Positions 34,974 to 42,868 are shown, counted from the first letter of the stretch. The stretch is 64,000 nt of DNA from Erythrobacter longus (GCF_000715015.1 NZ_JMIW01000007.1:1-64000); one strand, 5' to 3'. Translations and numbers: made by a program. The notes: generated by a model not told the origin, from the sequence alone.

Positions 34974-35080
34974 CGGGTGCACGTTAGCCGCCTCGCCCCC
35001 TGATTGAGGAAAGGCTTGCCCTCCACGGTACAATGCGTAGTCTCGCAGGGTTAAAACACGGCCATTAAGGGGGATCTTCC

Positions 35081-35452
35081 ATGACCGAGCCAACCACGAC
35101 AGACACCAATCGCGAGGTCGGCCCCAGCGGCGGTTTCGACTTCAACCAACCATCGATCATCTCGCTGTGCTATCTCGCCAGCTTTGTGACCGGGATCAGC
35201 GGCCTCGTCGGCATTGTGCTTGCTCATGTCTGGGCTGGCGACAATCAAGCGGAATGGGCCAAATCACACTTCTCTTATCTGATCCGCACATTCTGGATTG
35301 GTTTGGTGGTCTCGGTCGTTTTGACCATCACCGTAATTGGCATGATCCTGCTCCCGCTTCCCGCGATTTGGGTCGGCGTGCGCAGTGTTCTCAGCCTTAT
35401 CAAGGCGCAGAAACAAGAGCCTATGCCTGATCCCAAGACGCTTCTGTTTTAA
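35081..35452 (+). CDS. small DUF4870-like membrane protein
   Basis: 123-aa protein with a soluble N-terminus, a 'SLCYLASFVTGISGLVGIVLAHV' first helix and two more helices (about 70-105). Layout resembles DUF4870/TM2-like proteins, including an acidic/Trp segment WAGDNQAEWAKSHFSYLIRT after helix one. Function unknown. The start follows GGGGGATC. Confidence 0.78.
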   Translation: MTEPTTTDTNREVGPSGGFDFNQPSIISLCYLASFVTGISGLVGIVLAHVWAGDNQAEWAKSHFSYLIRTFWIGLVVSVVLTITVIGMILLPLPAIWVGVRSVLSLIKAQKQEPMPDPKTLLF

Positions 35453-35466
35453 GCGGGCCAGCTCTT

Positions 35467-35478
35467 GGGTCAGGACCC
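35467..35478. repeat. short palindromic motif GGGTCAGGACCC
   Basis: Second copy of the 12-bp motif seen at 24041 and 45146, 15 nt after a stop codon. The right flank TAATC resembles the continuation of the MITE terminus (TATTAATC). Confidence 0.7.
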
Positions 35479-35518
35479 TAATCTGGCGCTTTGGAAAAGC
35501 ACCTGCATTTTGGGTGAA

Positions 35519-35570
35519 AGTGACGCCCCGTTTTAGACGTCGCCTCGTTTCAAAACGAATGGGCGTCACT
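35519..35570. terminator. long hairpin between convergent genes
   Basis: AGTGACGCCC-CGTTTT at 35519-35534 pairs with AAAACG-AAT-GGGCGTCACT at 35552-35570, giving 16 bp with a 3-nt bulge and a 17-nt loop. It lies between two convergent stops and may end transcription from both sides; no long T-run follows, so its efficiency is uncertain. Confidence 0.5.
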
Positions 35571-35587
35571 CTCATAGAGCCCCACTT

Positions 35588-35953
35588 CTACGAGCTTGGC
35601 TCCATCTGCTTGTCCATCTGTACGCCGTTTTGTAGCTCATCGCCCTGCGCCCACTTGCGCTCAGCTATCTCAACGATCAGCGCAATATCATCCAGCAGCG
35701 CCAGCCGCTGTTTCTTCAGCTGCGTCACATAGGCATCCGATGTGGTCTCCACCTGCGCCTCGATCCGGTGGATAGACCGGTTAAGCGCGTGATAGCGCTC
35801 GGACAGGCTGCAAAAGTGGTTATCGGTAAGCTTGAGCCGGGTGAGCGTGCCTGCATCATGCGGAAACTCTTCGGCAAGCGTAGGTGCGCTCAAATGCTTT
35901 GACGGGAGGCGACCGAAAAACTCATGCAGCTCGTGCGGCGTATGGGCAGACAT
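35588..35953 (-). CDS. DUF465 (YdcH-like) coiled-coil protein
   Basis: 121 aa. The core 'LKLTDNHFCSLSERYHALNRSIHRIEA' with a following helix 'QLKKQRLALLDDIALIVE' is the DUF465/YdcH pattern of a short antiparallel coiled coil. The N-terminus SAHTPHELHEFFGR is shared with the smaller paralogue at 37162-37416. The start at 35953 is set by CAGGAG 8 nt upstream. Function unknown. Confidence 0.85.
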   Translation of the reverse strand: MSAHTPHELHEFFGRLPSKHLSAPTLAEEFPHDAGTLTRLKLTDNHFCSLSERYHALNRSIHRIEAQVETTSDAYVTQLKKQRLALLDDIALIVEIAERKWAQGDELQNGVQMDKQMEPSS

Positions 35954-36108
35954 GGTGAAAGGCTCCTGTTTGCATATCTTGGCGACAATATGCGTCAACA
36001 AAGCCGCCTTCACATTGACTTCGATCAAGCGCCCGGAACACGGTCCGGATGAGAAGCCTCGAGGAAAGAGCCGCGACATTGAAGCGCGCAGGCGCTAGCG
36101 TGCCGCGA

Positions 36109-36801
36109 ATGAAAGACATCTCCAAAAGCTTCGCCTCTATTTTTGCCCCTGTGCTCTTGCTCGTCGCTTGCTCGCCCGACGCGCCGCAAGCAGACGCGCA
36201 AGAGAGCCCGCAAGACGCCTTTTTCACTGCGCTATCAACGCATTGCGGCAAGGCTTACGCGGGGCAGTTGGTGAGCGAGGACGAGGCCGACGCAGACTTT
36301 GTCGGCGCCCCCATGGTCATGTATGTCGCCGACTGCTCAAAGACCCGCATCGCTGTACCTTTCCACGTAGAGATAAACGGCGAGTGGGACCGCTCGCGCA
36401 CATGGCTGATCACTCGCCAATCGGTGCCCCATATGAGCGGTCAAGGTGAAACGCAGCTGGGCCTGCGCCTTAAGCATGATCACCGCCACAAGGACGGCGA
36501 GAGTGACGCGCTCACCATGTATGGCGGCGACACCGCCGATGAAGGCACCGCAACCATGCAGAGCTTTCCAGTCGATCAGTTCAGCGTGGATATGTTCAAG
36601 GCCCAAGGCTACGACGCCTCAGTCACCAATGTGTGGTCGGTCGAGGTACAGCCAGCGGGCAGCGAGAACGCAAGGTTCGTCTATCAGCTCAAACGCACCC
36701 TCGAAGGCGGAGCCACTGAGCCGCGCCTGTTCCGGGTGGAGTTTGATTTGAGCGCAGAGGTGGAAGCGCCCCCGCCCGCTTGGGGTCACGAGGGCGGGTA
36801 A
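36109..36801 (+). CDS. uncharacterised lipoprotein
   Basis: 230-aa protein with signal peptide and lipobox LLVAC (about residue 21). The mature domain contains 'YVADCSKTRIAVPFHVEINGEWDRSRTWLITR' like segments and two further His-rich spots (LKHDHRHKDGE). I do not recognise a family. The start at 36109 gives a compact signal peptide; an upstream ATG at 36049 is in frame but overlaps the divergent gene's leader. Confidence 0.72.
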   Translation: MKDISKSFASIFAPVLLLVACSPDAPQADAQESPQDAFFTALSTHCGKAYAGQLVSEDEADADFVGAPMVMYVADCSKTRIAVPFHVEINGEWDRSRTWLITRQSVPHMSGQGETQLGLRLKHDHRHKDGESDALTMYGGDTADEGTATMQSFPVDQFSVDMFKAQGYDASVTNVWSVEVQPAGSENARFVYQLKRTLEGGATEPRLFRVEFDLSAEVEAPPPAWGHEGG

Positions 36802-36822
36802 CCCCCATGGCCATGACAGCGA

Positions 36823-37113
36823 CTATTCCGGCGCTTCCTCGGCTTCCGCTTCCCCAGCTTCAGCTTCCCCAGCTTCCCCTTCCGCGCCATCCTGCGTTTG
36901 CGCAGGGACATTCTTCATCGGGGTTTGGGGCAGGTTGACCTCAACCTCGCCGGGCTTGGGATCGGCAACCTGCAATTCGCCGCCGCTCACATCTTCAACG
37001 CCGACCTCGTAGGATTTCTCCTCTTCCTCCTGCGCGCAAGCAGCCAGAGCGAGCGTAGAAATTGCGAGGGTGGAGATTGCAAGAGCGGGCATGGTAGCTT
37101 TCAATAAGGACAT
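36823..37113 (-). CDS. small acidic lipoprotein
   Basis: 96 aa. Signal peptide with an internal repeat (AISTLAISTLALAAC) and a lipobox cysteine at about 26. The mature part is strongly acidic and ends in Glu/Ala repeats (GEAGEAEAGEAEAEEAPE) encoded by near-tandem 15-18-bp units. It could bind cations or be a spacer protein; no family recognised. It is convergent with the lipoprotein gene at 36109. Confidence 0.7.
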   Translation of the reverse strand: MSLLKATMPALAISTLAISTLALAACAQEEEEKSYEVGVEDVSGGELQVADPKPGEVEVNLPQTPMKNVPAQTQDGAEGEAGEAEAGEAEAEEAPE

Positions 37114-37161
37114 GGGGGTTCTCCTGAACGGTCTGTGTGATGGGTGGCACCGCGAGGGGGC

Positions 37162-37416
37162 TCAAGCCGCCGGGCGCGCTGCGCTCACGATTGCGGTGAG
37201 CTGGTCGAGGAGCGAGAGGCGCTGTTTCTTGAGCGTTTCAAACCGCTCGTCGCTCGCCGCCTCTGCTTCGGCCTCGATCCGGTGCACCTGCCGGTTCACC
37301 TCATGATACTCATCCGCCAACCGTGCAAAGTGGCCATCGGTGCCTTTAAGCTGGGTGACAAGATCACGGTCGCGCTTGAAGATTTCGGTCAATTCGTTGG
37401 GTGTATGCTGTGACAT
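37162..37416 (-). CDS. DUF465 (YdcH-like) protein, paralogue
   Basis: 84-aa short coiled-coil protein. It shares with the 35588-35953 gene product the N-terminus HTPNEL, the central 'FARLADEYHEVNRQVHRIEAE' and 'LKKQRLSLLDQLTAIV'. The upstream purine-rich GGGAGACGCC fits a ribosome site. Two paralogues within 2 kb suggest a local duplication. Confidence 0.87.
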   Translation of the reverse strand: MSQHTPNELTEIFKRDRDLVTQLKGTDGHFARLADEYHEVNRQVHRIEAEAEAASDERFETLKKQRLSLLDQLTAIVSAARPAA

Positions 37417-37499
37417 TTGAGGCGTCTCCCTTGAGGTTGTGGGAGTGGTCTAGGCCCAAAGGCGAGACGGCGAATTGATGTGGGTCAAACTTTGCCCGC

Positions 37500-37796
37500 T
37501 CACCACAAAAAGATGGTGAGGAAGACCGCTGCGAACAATTGCAACAAAGCGACTGTGTGCAAATGCCTGCTAAAAGGCTGTTTGCGGGTTTTATGGCGGA
37601 ACAATGCACGTCCGGCATAGGCACCAACAATCCCGCCAAACAAAGCAAGGTTCAACAACGCTGCCTCTGACACGCGCCGCTTGCCATTTTCTGCCGCAGC
37701 CTTGTCCCAGCCAAATGCCGCAAAGGCTGCAAAGCTCATGACGCAAATCACCGTCACAAAATTCGCCAGTTCAAACAGCCATCCAATGTCATTCAT
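37500..37796 (-). CDS. DUF1294 membrane protein, copy 1
   Basis: 98-aa protein with three hydrophobic helices. The conserved DUF1294 pattern is AAFGWDKAAA, 'RRVSEAALLNLALFGGIVGA' and FRHKTRKQPF. The start at 37796 (MNDIGW) gives the normal length; the frame extends to 37889 without support. Its paralogue is at 39212-39508. Function unknown. Confidence 0.85.
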   Translation of the reverse strand: MNDIGWLFELANFVTVICVMSFAAFAAFGWDKAAAENGKRRVSEAALLNLALFGGIVGAYAGRALFRHKTRKQPFSRHLHTVALLQLFAAVFLTIFLW

Positions 37797-37915
37797 ACTT
37801 GTCGAATACTCTCCAAAATTAAGCGAATTGTGAAGAGTTCCTTGACCTGAAGCATAAATCCGAGCGTTTTCGCCAACTCCATGATACAATATCCAAAGTT
37901 ATGGGGGCAATGGAC

Positions 37916-38893
37916 ATGCGAATTTCGGCGTTACTTTTAGCGGGTGCAACCGCCTTTGTGGGCTTGGCCAGCCTTTCTGCACAATCAGGTCTCGGCGCAG
38001 GCAGCCTTAAGGTGGACGGCCTCAACTATGAAAGCGAAGTCCAGGCCATCTACCTTGGCGATTTTGCAAACGCGCGGTTGCAGCCAGAGGGCAACGCCTA
38101 TGCCTTCCTGCTTGATAAGTACATTGGCGCCTATTCGCGCACCTGCGCCGCCCATCTGCCCAGCAATAAGGTCGAGATCATGGCATCGCGATGTGTCAGG
38201 GAAACCGTCACGCGAAACGGGTTTGGGGTTGAGACGAACCGCTATTGTTCGCAATCGGAAACTTACGGAACGGGACGGTTTGCCGACCCTGACCTGCTCG
38301 CGCTTTCAAAGCGGCTTGAGAGCCGGCAGGCGGGCGAAATCCTTGGCAGCATTCTGCCCACCCAAGGCCAGGCACCGGGCGCCAGTTCGCGCCGCATGGT
38401 GGATCAGGCATTGGCGGCCGATGGGGACATGGAAAGACTGCTATCGCAAAACGGCTGCACCAGCCCGGCGCTCAAACGGTTTCAGGCCAATTTTGAACGG
38501 TTCGGAACAGGCGCCGCGCCGTTGAAGCTGGCCAATGGAGCCACGTTAAGCTCGACGCGGGGCGGCGGAAACGGGGCTGCTTACGTGCCGTCCAATTACG
38601 GCAAAATGGTCGATGCTCTGATCCGCGAAAACGCGCGCGGGTGGATGATGAACCGCTATATGCAAGGCAGCGTGTCAAACGTCGCAGTCACCCGCAAAGA
38701 CGCATCAGGCCGCCCCCTATCGATCAGCGCGCGCTACCGCTTTAACCAGCTGGGCACGCTCACCAATGGCTCTGTCACAGTGGAATACCGCGATGGACGC
38801 CCCGTGTGCCTCTACTTCTTCGACGCGCCAAACACCTGCCGAGTGCCCAGCCCGGGCGTCGTCACCGCCTATGAGAAGGGTGAGTACCGATAA
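37916..38893 (+). CDS. uncharacterised secreted protein
   Basis: About 325 aa with a Sec signal peptide (MRISALLLAGATAFVGLASL, then SAQ). Four or more cysteines are spread through the mature protein (for example RTCAAHL, ASRCVRET, NRYCSQS, NTCRVPS), suggesting disulphides. The C-terminal segment 'ISARYRFNQLGTLTNGSVTVEYRDGRPVCLYF' looks like a small beta-sheet. I do not recognise the family. The start at 37916 is chosen because GGGGGC lies 7 nt upstream; ATGs at 37901 and 37910 are alternatives. Confidence 0.75.
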   Translation: MRISALLLAGATAFVGLASLSAQSGLGAGSLKVDGLNYESEVQAIYLGDFANARLQPEGNAYAFLLDKYIGAYSRTCAAHLPSNKVEIMASRCVRETVTRNGFGVETNRYCSQSETYGTGRFADPDLLALSKRLESRQAGEILGSILPTQGQAPGASSRRMVDQALAADGDMERLLSQNGCTSPALKRFQANFERFGTGAAPLKLANGATLSSTRGGGNGAAYVPSNYGKMVDALIRENARGWMMNRYMQGSVSNVAVTRKDASGRPLSISARYRFNQLGTLTNGSVTVEYRDGRPVCLYFFDAPNTCRVPSPGVVTAYEKGEYR

Positions 38894-39211
38894 GCGTCTT
38901 GTAAAAGGCACCCTGAGTGTACGCTGCGATTTATGAGGCGTCTCCTTTGATCTGGCGGGACCAAACTCTGATCGGTTTACCTTTAGGGAAGGCATTTGCG
39001 CCAACCCCATGAAAACCAATGCATAAACGAGGGTTTCGACACAACTGACACACTGTTCAGGGGCAAAAAACCTTTGCCACCTGATGTGTCCGTTCGAGGG
39101 GGCAAAAGCCATGAGTTAAGGGACCACGTCATGCCGCGAGGTCTAGCGCGCACGGGGGCCTGTAGGAAAGGCCGGTGGGATGTGGGCGAGTGCCCCGTTC
39201 CTTGTGCTTTC
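38894..39211. other. 318-bp region without a supported gene
   Basis: Between a rightward stop and a leftward stop. Short frames on both strands have no recognisable motif or ribosome site. No hairpin with a T-run was found. Confidence 0.6.
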
Positions 39212-39508
39212 TTACCAAAAGGCGATGAGAGCAAAGACGAGCGCGCACAGCTGGACAGCCGCGACCATGTGTAATTGGTTGGAGAAGGATGCCTTGCGCG
39301 TCTTGTGCCGAAACACTTCGCGCCCGGCATAGGCACCGCCAATCCCGCCGAAAAATGCAAGGTTGAGAAGAGCGGCTTCGGAAATTCGCCGCGCTCGCTT
39401 TTCAGCCAGCGCCTTGTCGATGCCGAAAGCGGCGAAGCTTGAGAAGTTCATGACGATAAGCGCGGTGATGATGTTGGCCGGTGTGAGAATGTCAGCGAGC
39501 GGGTTCAT
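39212..39508 (-). CDS. DUF1294 membrane protein, copy 2
   Basis: 98 aa, the same length as the paralogue at 37500-37796 and very similar: AAFGIDKALAEKRARRISEA, 'LLNLAFFGGIGGAYAGREVF' and RHKTRKASF. Both copies lie on the minus strand, about 1.7 kb apart, separated by the secreted-protein gene. Function unknown. Confidence 0.87.
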   Translation of the reverse strand: MNPLADILTPANIITALIVMNFSSFAAFGIDKALAEKRARRISEAALLNLAFFGGIGGAYAGREVFRHKTRKASFSNQLHMVAAVQLCALVFALIAFW

Positions 39509-39595
39509 AGCCGAGGGTTACGCGAACAGGGCTTGAGGAAGCGTTGAAGGCGTACGAGTGCTTAGGCCCGCCTGAGTGGCTCTCGCTGCCTTCTT

Positions 39596-39723
39596 TGTCA
39601 TCCCCGCTCCCCCTCGTCATCCCCGCTCCCCCTCGTCATCCCGGCGAAGGCCGGGATCCATTGCAAGGCAAAGCGCGGATTGAAGAGGAAGAATCTGGAC
39701 CCCGGCCTACGCCGGGGTGACGG
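39596..39723. repeat. dispersed inverted repeat with an 18-bp direct duplication at its left
   Basis: The inverted repeat (39634-39723) has arms CATCCCGGCGAAGGCCGGGA and CCCCGGCCTACGCCGGGGTG, the same layout as 8542 and 10627 but with CGGC in place of CAGC. To its left GTCATCCCCGCTCCCCCT is present twice (39598-39633). No coding support. Confidence 0.85.
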
Positions 39724-39894
39724 ATTTGGTTTGTAGAACAAAGGCCCTGTGGGAAGCGGCTCATAGGGTTTGAAATTGGGCTTCCCGCCTTGGGCCGCGA
39801 TGCCCAAACCAGCGCCAAACCCAGCGATAGAGGTCGCTTGCGTGATTATGGGAGGAGTGTAGCGCTTGGGGGAGCGGGTGGTCTAGTCTCGCCA

Positions 39895-39966
39895 ATTCTC
39901 CCCTCCCGCTTGCGAAAGGACGCAGCCTTTACTCCCCTCCCGCCTGCGGGAGGGGGTGGGGGTGGG
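39895..39966. repeat. GC-rich palindromic repeats upstream of the DUF559 gene
   Basis: CTCCCCTCCCGCTTGCGAAA followed by CTCCCCTCCCGCCTGCGGGA and GGGGGTGGGGGTGGGC. Members of the CCTCCCGC..GCGGGAGG family also found at 9499 and downstream of the nuclease gene. The last unit ends 32 nt before the DUF559 ATG. Confidence 0.85.
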
Positions 39967-39997
39967 CAAACCCAAACCATTGCGGCAATATCCCGAA

Positions 39998-40351
39998 ATG
40001 CCCAACTGGCAACCCAGAAACACAAACCGCGCCCGCACCTTACGCCGCGAAGCCACCCCGGCAGAGCGCGCTTTGTGGGAGCACCTCTCCCGCGGCCAAC
40101 AAGGCGCAAAGTTCAGCCGCCAAATGCCGATCGGACAGTTCTATGCCGATTTCCTCTGCCGGGAGTTGAAGCTCGTGATCGAACTCGACGGCCACAGCCA
40201 CGATATTGCGCCCGAGAGGGATGCGGTTCGCGACAAGTGGATGCGGACCGAAGGCTACACCGTGCTGCGCTTTACCAACGCGCAAGTGCATGAGAACATC
40301 GAAGGCGTAGTCACAGCAATCCGCCTGAAGATTGAGGAGTTGCGCCGGTAG
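39998..40351 (+). CDS. DUF559 (Vsr-like PD-(D/E)xK) endonuclease-domain protein
   Basis: 117 aa. The N-terminal TNRARTLRREATPAERALWE is the standard DUF559 opening. The core 'FSRQMPIGQFYADF' then KLVIELDGHSHD has the Asp and Glu-x-Asp of a restriction-endonuclease-like site, and 'GYTVLRFTNAQVHENIEGV' closes the fold. The family is related to very-short-patch-repair nucleases; its cellular role is unknown. The frame is open from a GTG at 39956 within the upstream repeat, but the ATG at 39998 gives the family N-terminus. GC-rich palindromes lie on both sides, one set 32 nt before and four units starting 8 nt after the stop. Confidence 0.87.
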   Translation: MPNWQPRNTNRARTLRREATPAERALWEHLSRGQQGAKFSRQMPIGQFYADFLCRELKLVIELDGHSHDIAPERDAVRDKWMRTEGYTVLRFTNAQVHENIEGVVTAIRLKIEELRR

Positions 40352-40358
40352 CAAAAAA

Positions 40359-40657
40359 CCTCCCGCTTGCGGGAGCCTAGCTGCAGCGGGGTGGGTAGCC
40401 TTCTTGATCTCTCCCGCCTGCGGGAGGGACAGCGAGACTTGGGGACCCCGGACTTGATCCGGGGGAGCCTAGTCGCAGCAGGGTGGGCACTCCCTCTTTC
40501 ACCCCTCCCGCTTGCGGGAGGGGCAGTGAGACTTGCGAGCTTGCTCGCTAGTCGCAGCGGGGTGGGCAATCCATCGCTTGCAGTAAGGTAGGCAATTTCC
40601 CGACATCTCCGACCAAGCCAAGCCCACCCCTAGCCCCTCCCGCAAGCGGGAGGGGGA
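40359..40657. repeat. array of four GC-rich palindromic repeats downstream of the DUF559 gene
   Basis: Units at about 40359-40396, 40411-40488, 40502-40567 and 40621-40657. Typical unit: CTCCCGCTTGCGGGAG, a variable middle with GAGACTTG, then CTAGTCGCAGCGGGGTGGGC. The last unit is in the opposite orientation. Together with 39895-39966 the array frames the nuclease gene. The unit at 9499 is a distant relative in the same window. Confidence 0.88.
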
Positions 40658-40667
40658 TTTGATCTCG

Positions 40668-41603
40668 CTAGCTCTGCCCTGTCGCGAGGCCAGCAATTAG
40701 GGCTATCTTGGCAGCGCATAGATGGAGCGCATACTCTGCGATAGGCCTTGGCACTTGGCGCTGTGTCGCCCCTTGTCCGTGTGCTCCCTCATTATTACGC
40801 AATTGAGGAAGGCCGGACGCCAAAGTAGCGATAAGCTGATCAAAGGACTTGTCTAGATGGTTAGGTATCAACTCGTTACGCCTGATAATTTTGATCAAGT
40901 CAGACGCTCGATCGCCCTTCTCGTATTCCCAACCCTTAATGTCACAGACACTCTTTAGAGCGCTCTCGAACGCCTTGCCGCACTCAACCACTGCCAGTGA
41001 GTGCTTGCCCTCCCGGTACAGACTGTGTGCTCTAAAAAACTCATCACGAGGTCCTGAAAACCCTTCGGCATGAAGGAATCGAATTGCCGGTTTGACGACC
41101 TCTTTGTGTACGAACTCATCATCAACTCGAAAGATGGCACCATTTTCATACTGGTAGCCGAATGAGGCCTGACGCAAGCGGTAGTTGACCTCGTCCAACG
41201 CCTCTTCTGGTTTCATCTTTATCGAATAGTTTTCTAGTCGATATTGCGGGATGCCCGAGACGACCTCACCAATGTAGCGACAGGCAACTTCTAATGCGTC
41301 GATGAATTCTTCAACCTTGCAGTCACCGATAAATCGCAAGAACTCCTCGGCAGGGTTGTCCGCACCCCGAAGGTAGTGGACGCCATACTCTCGCCGAAGG
41401 ATGGAGACTATCATTTCCCAACCGTCGTTGTTGTTATCTGGGGTACTAAGATCATGGTACCCAAATACGTAGAACCGGCCTATTGCGTCAGCCAAAATTT
41501 GCTGGATTTGAACGCGTAGCTTGTCCGTTACTTTATCGTATTGATAAACATCATCGGCCCCGCTCTCCTCTTTCTTTCGCTCTGAGAAGAGTTTGAAGAT
41601 CAT
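40668..41603 (-). CDS. abortive-infection/HEPN-type protein (STM4504/CBY_0614-like)
   Basis: 311 aa. The N-terminal half (MIFKLFSERKKEE, then DVYQYDKVTDKLRVQI and REYGVHYL) matches my memory of the AbiJ-type NTD4 domain. The C-terminal half 'EFFRAHSLYREGKHSLAVVECGKAFESALKSVCD' and LRNNEGAHGQG forms an Abi/HEPN-like helical domain; R-x5-H in RNNEGAH fits the HEPN RNase motif. Such proteins are suspected anti-phage RNases. Base composition is visibly lower in GC than both neighbours, suggesting transfer. It starts 3 nt after the nrdB stop, with GAGG inside the end of nrdB, so it is probably translated from the nrdB message. Its stop lies at the edge of the GC-rich repeat array. Confidence 0.78.
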   Translation of the reverse strand: MIFKLFSERKKEESGADDVYQYDKVTDKLRVQIQQILADAIGRFYVFGYHDLSTPDNNNDGWEMIVSILRREYGVHYLRGADNPAEEFLRFIGDCKVEEFIDALEVACRYIGEVVSGIPQYRLENYSIKMKPEEALDEVNYRLRQASFGYQYENGAIFRVDDEFVHKEVVKPAIRFLHAEGFSGPRDEFFRAHSLYREGKHSLAVVECGKAFESALKSVCDIKGWEYEKGDRASDLIKIIRRNELIPNHLDKSFDQLIATLASGLPQLRNNEGAHGQGATQRQVPRPIAEYALHLCAAKIALIAGLATGQS

Positions 41604-41606
41604 TCC

Positions 41607-42647
41607 TCACTCCGCCGCTTCGAACATATCCGGGCCGTCGCTGACAACCTCTTCCTCGTTCACCGCTTTTGCCTTTTGGCGCTTGTCGAAGCTGGACCAT
41701 ACGGTGTTCCAGTCGCCTTTGGTTGCGCCTTTGGAATATTCGGTTGCGCGCGCTTCGAAGAAGTTGGCGTGCTCGACACCGTTCAAAAGCGGGCTGAGCC
41801 AGGGAAGCGGATGCTCGTCGATCATGTAGATCGGCTGCAGCTTCAATTGGCCCAGACGCCAGTCGGCGATGTAGCGGATGTACTTCTTGATGTCTTTCGC
41901 GGTCATGCCCTCGACCGGGCCCATTTCGAAGGCGAGATCGATAAACGCATCTTCGAGGCGCACCGTCTTTTGACAGATGTCGATGATGTCTTCTTTCACC
42001 GCTTTGGTCAGGCAATCGCGCTCTTCACAGAAGGTGTGGAACATCTTGATGATGCCTTCGCAGTGAAGCGTCTCATCGCGGACCGACCAGGAAACGATTT
42101 GGCCCATGCCTTTCATCTTGTTGTGGCGCGGGAAGTTCATCAGCATGGCGAATGACGCAAACAGCTGAAGCCCCTCGGTGAACCCGCCGAACATGGCGAG
42201 CGTGCGCGCAATGTCCTCGTCGGTGTCGACGCTGAACTGGTTCATGTAATTGTGCTTGTCGGCCATTTCCTCATAATCGAGGAAGGCGCTGTATTCGCTT
42301 TCCGGCATGCCGATGGTGTCGAGCAGGTGGGAATAGGCGGCGATGTGGACGGTTTCCATGTTGGAAAACGCGGCCAGCATCATCTTGATCTCGGTCGGCT
42401 TGAACACGCGGCCATATTTGTCGTGGTAGCAATCCTGCACTTCGACGTCGGCCTGCGTGAAGAAGCGGAAGATTTGGGTGAGCAGATTGCGCTCATGCTC
42501 GGTGATGTTCTGCGCCCAGTCGCGGCAGTCTTCACCAAGAGGCACTTCTTCGGGCATCCAGTGGATCTGTTGTTGACGTTTCCAGAACTCGTAGGCCCAT
42601 GGGTATTGGAACGGCTTGTAGGTGTTACGGGCTTCGAGCAACGACAT
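41607..42647 (-). CDS. nrdB: class Ia ribonucleotide reductase, beta subunit
   Basis: Holds the di-iron/tyrosyl radical cofactor for NrdA. The 346-aa protein has the ligand pattern: Asp in TQADVEVQD, 'METVHIAAYSHLL' (Glu, His and the radical Tyr), Glu in 'GGFTEGLQLF' and 'SVRDETLHCEGI' (Glu and His). The C-terminus is acidic (DGPDMFEAAE). There is no N-terminal ATP-cone. nrdA lies 4.3 kb upstream on the same strand, with rightward genes between them, so the two are not one operon. A 12-bp perfect palindrome lies 30-41 nt upstream. Confidence 0.95.
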   Translation of the reverse strand: MSLLEARNTYKPFQYPWAYEFWKRQQQIHWMPEEVPLGEDCRDWAQNITEHERNLLTQIFRFFTQADVEVQDCYHDKYGRVFKPTEIKMMLAAFSNMETVHIAAYSHLLDTIGMPESEYSAFLDYEEMADKHNYMNQFSVDTDEDIARTLAMFGGFTEGLQLFASFAMLMNFPRHNKMKGMGQIVSWSVRDETLHCEGIIKMFHTFCEERDCLTKAVKEDIIDICQKTVRLEDAFIDLAFEMGPVEGMTAKDIKKYIRYIADWRLGQLKLQPIYMIDEHPLPWLSPLLNGVEHANFFEARATEYSKGATKGDWNTVWSSFDKRQKAKAVNEEEVVSDGPDMFEAAE

Positions 42648-42676
42648 GTTGTGTGATCCTGTTTTCGAGTTGGCTT

Positions 42677-42688
42677 ACCTATATAGGT
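42677..42688. promoter_or_regulatory. palindrome ACCTATATAGGT upstream of nrdB
   Basis: Perfect 12-bp palindrome 30-41 nt before the nrdB start. It could include a -10 element (TATATA) or be an operator. NrdR boxes are similar in size but differ in sequence, and no matching site was found before nrdA. Confidence 0.35.
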
Positions 42689-42868
42689 GAACCAGCTTCG
42701 TTCCGACAGGCAAGGGTAGATGATTCGGTGGGGATAAACCGTGCAAATTCTGAGTCGAGCCGAGTCGCACCGGGGGTAGGCCGAGGGACTTTACGTAGAA
42801 ATTTCTTGGCGGTGTCCCAGCAGGAGCCTAGCTTGGCCTCTTACGGGAAGAGCAGGGATCGCACTTAA

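Noticed and set aside
40359-40657. CRISPR array near the nuclease and Abi genes
   Set aside because: Units are palindromic, of unequal spacing and in mixed orientation, with no constant repeat-spacer period and no cas genes.
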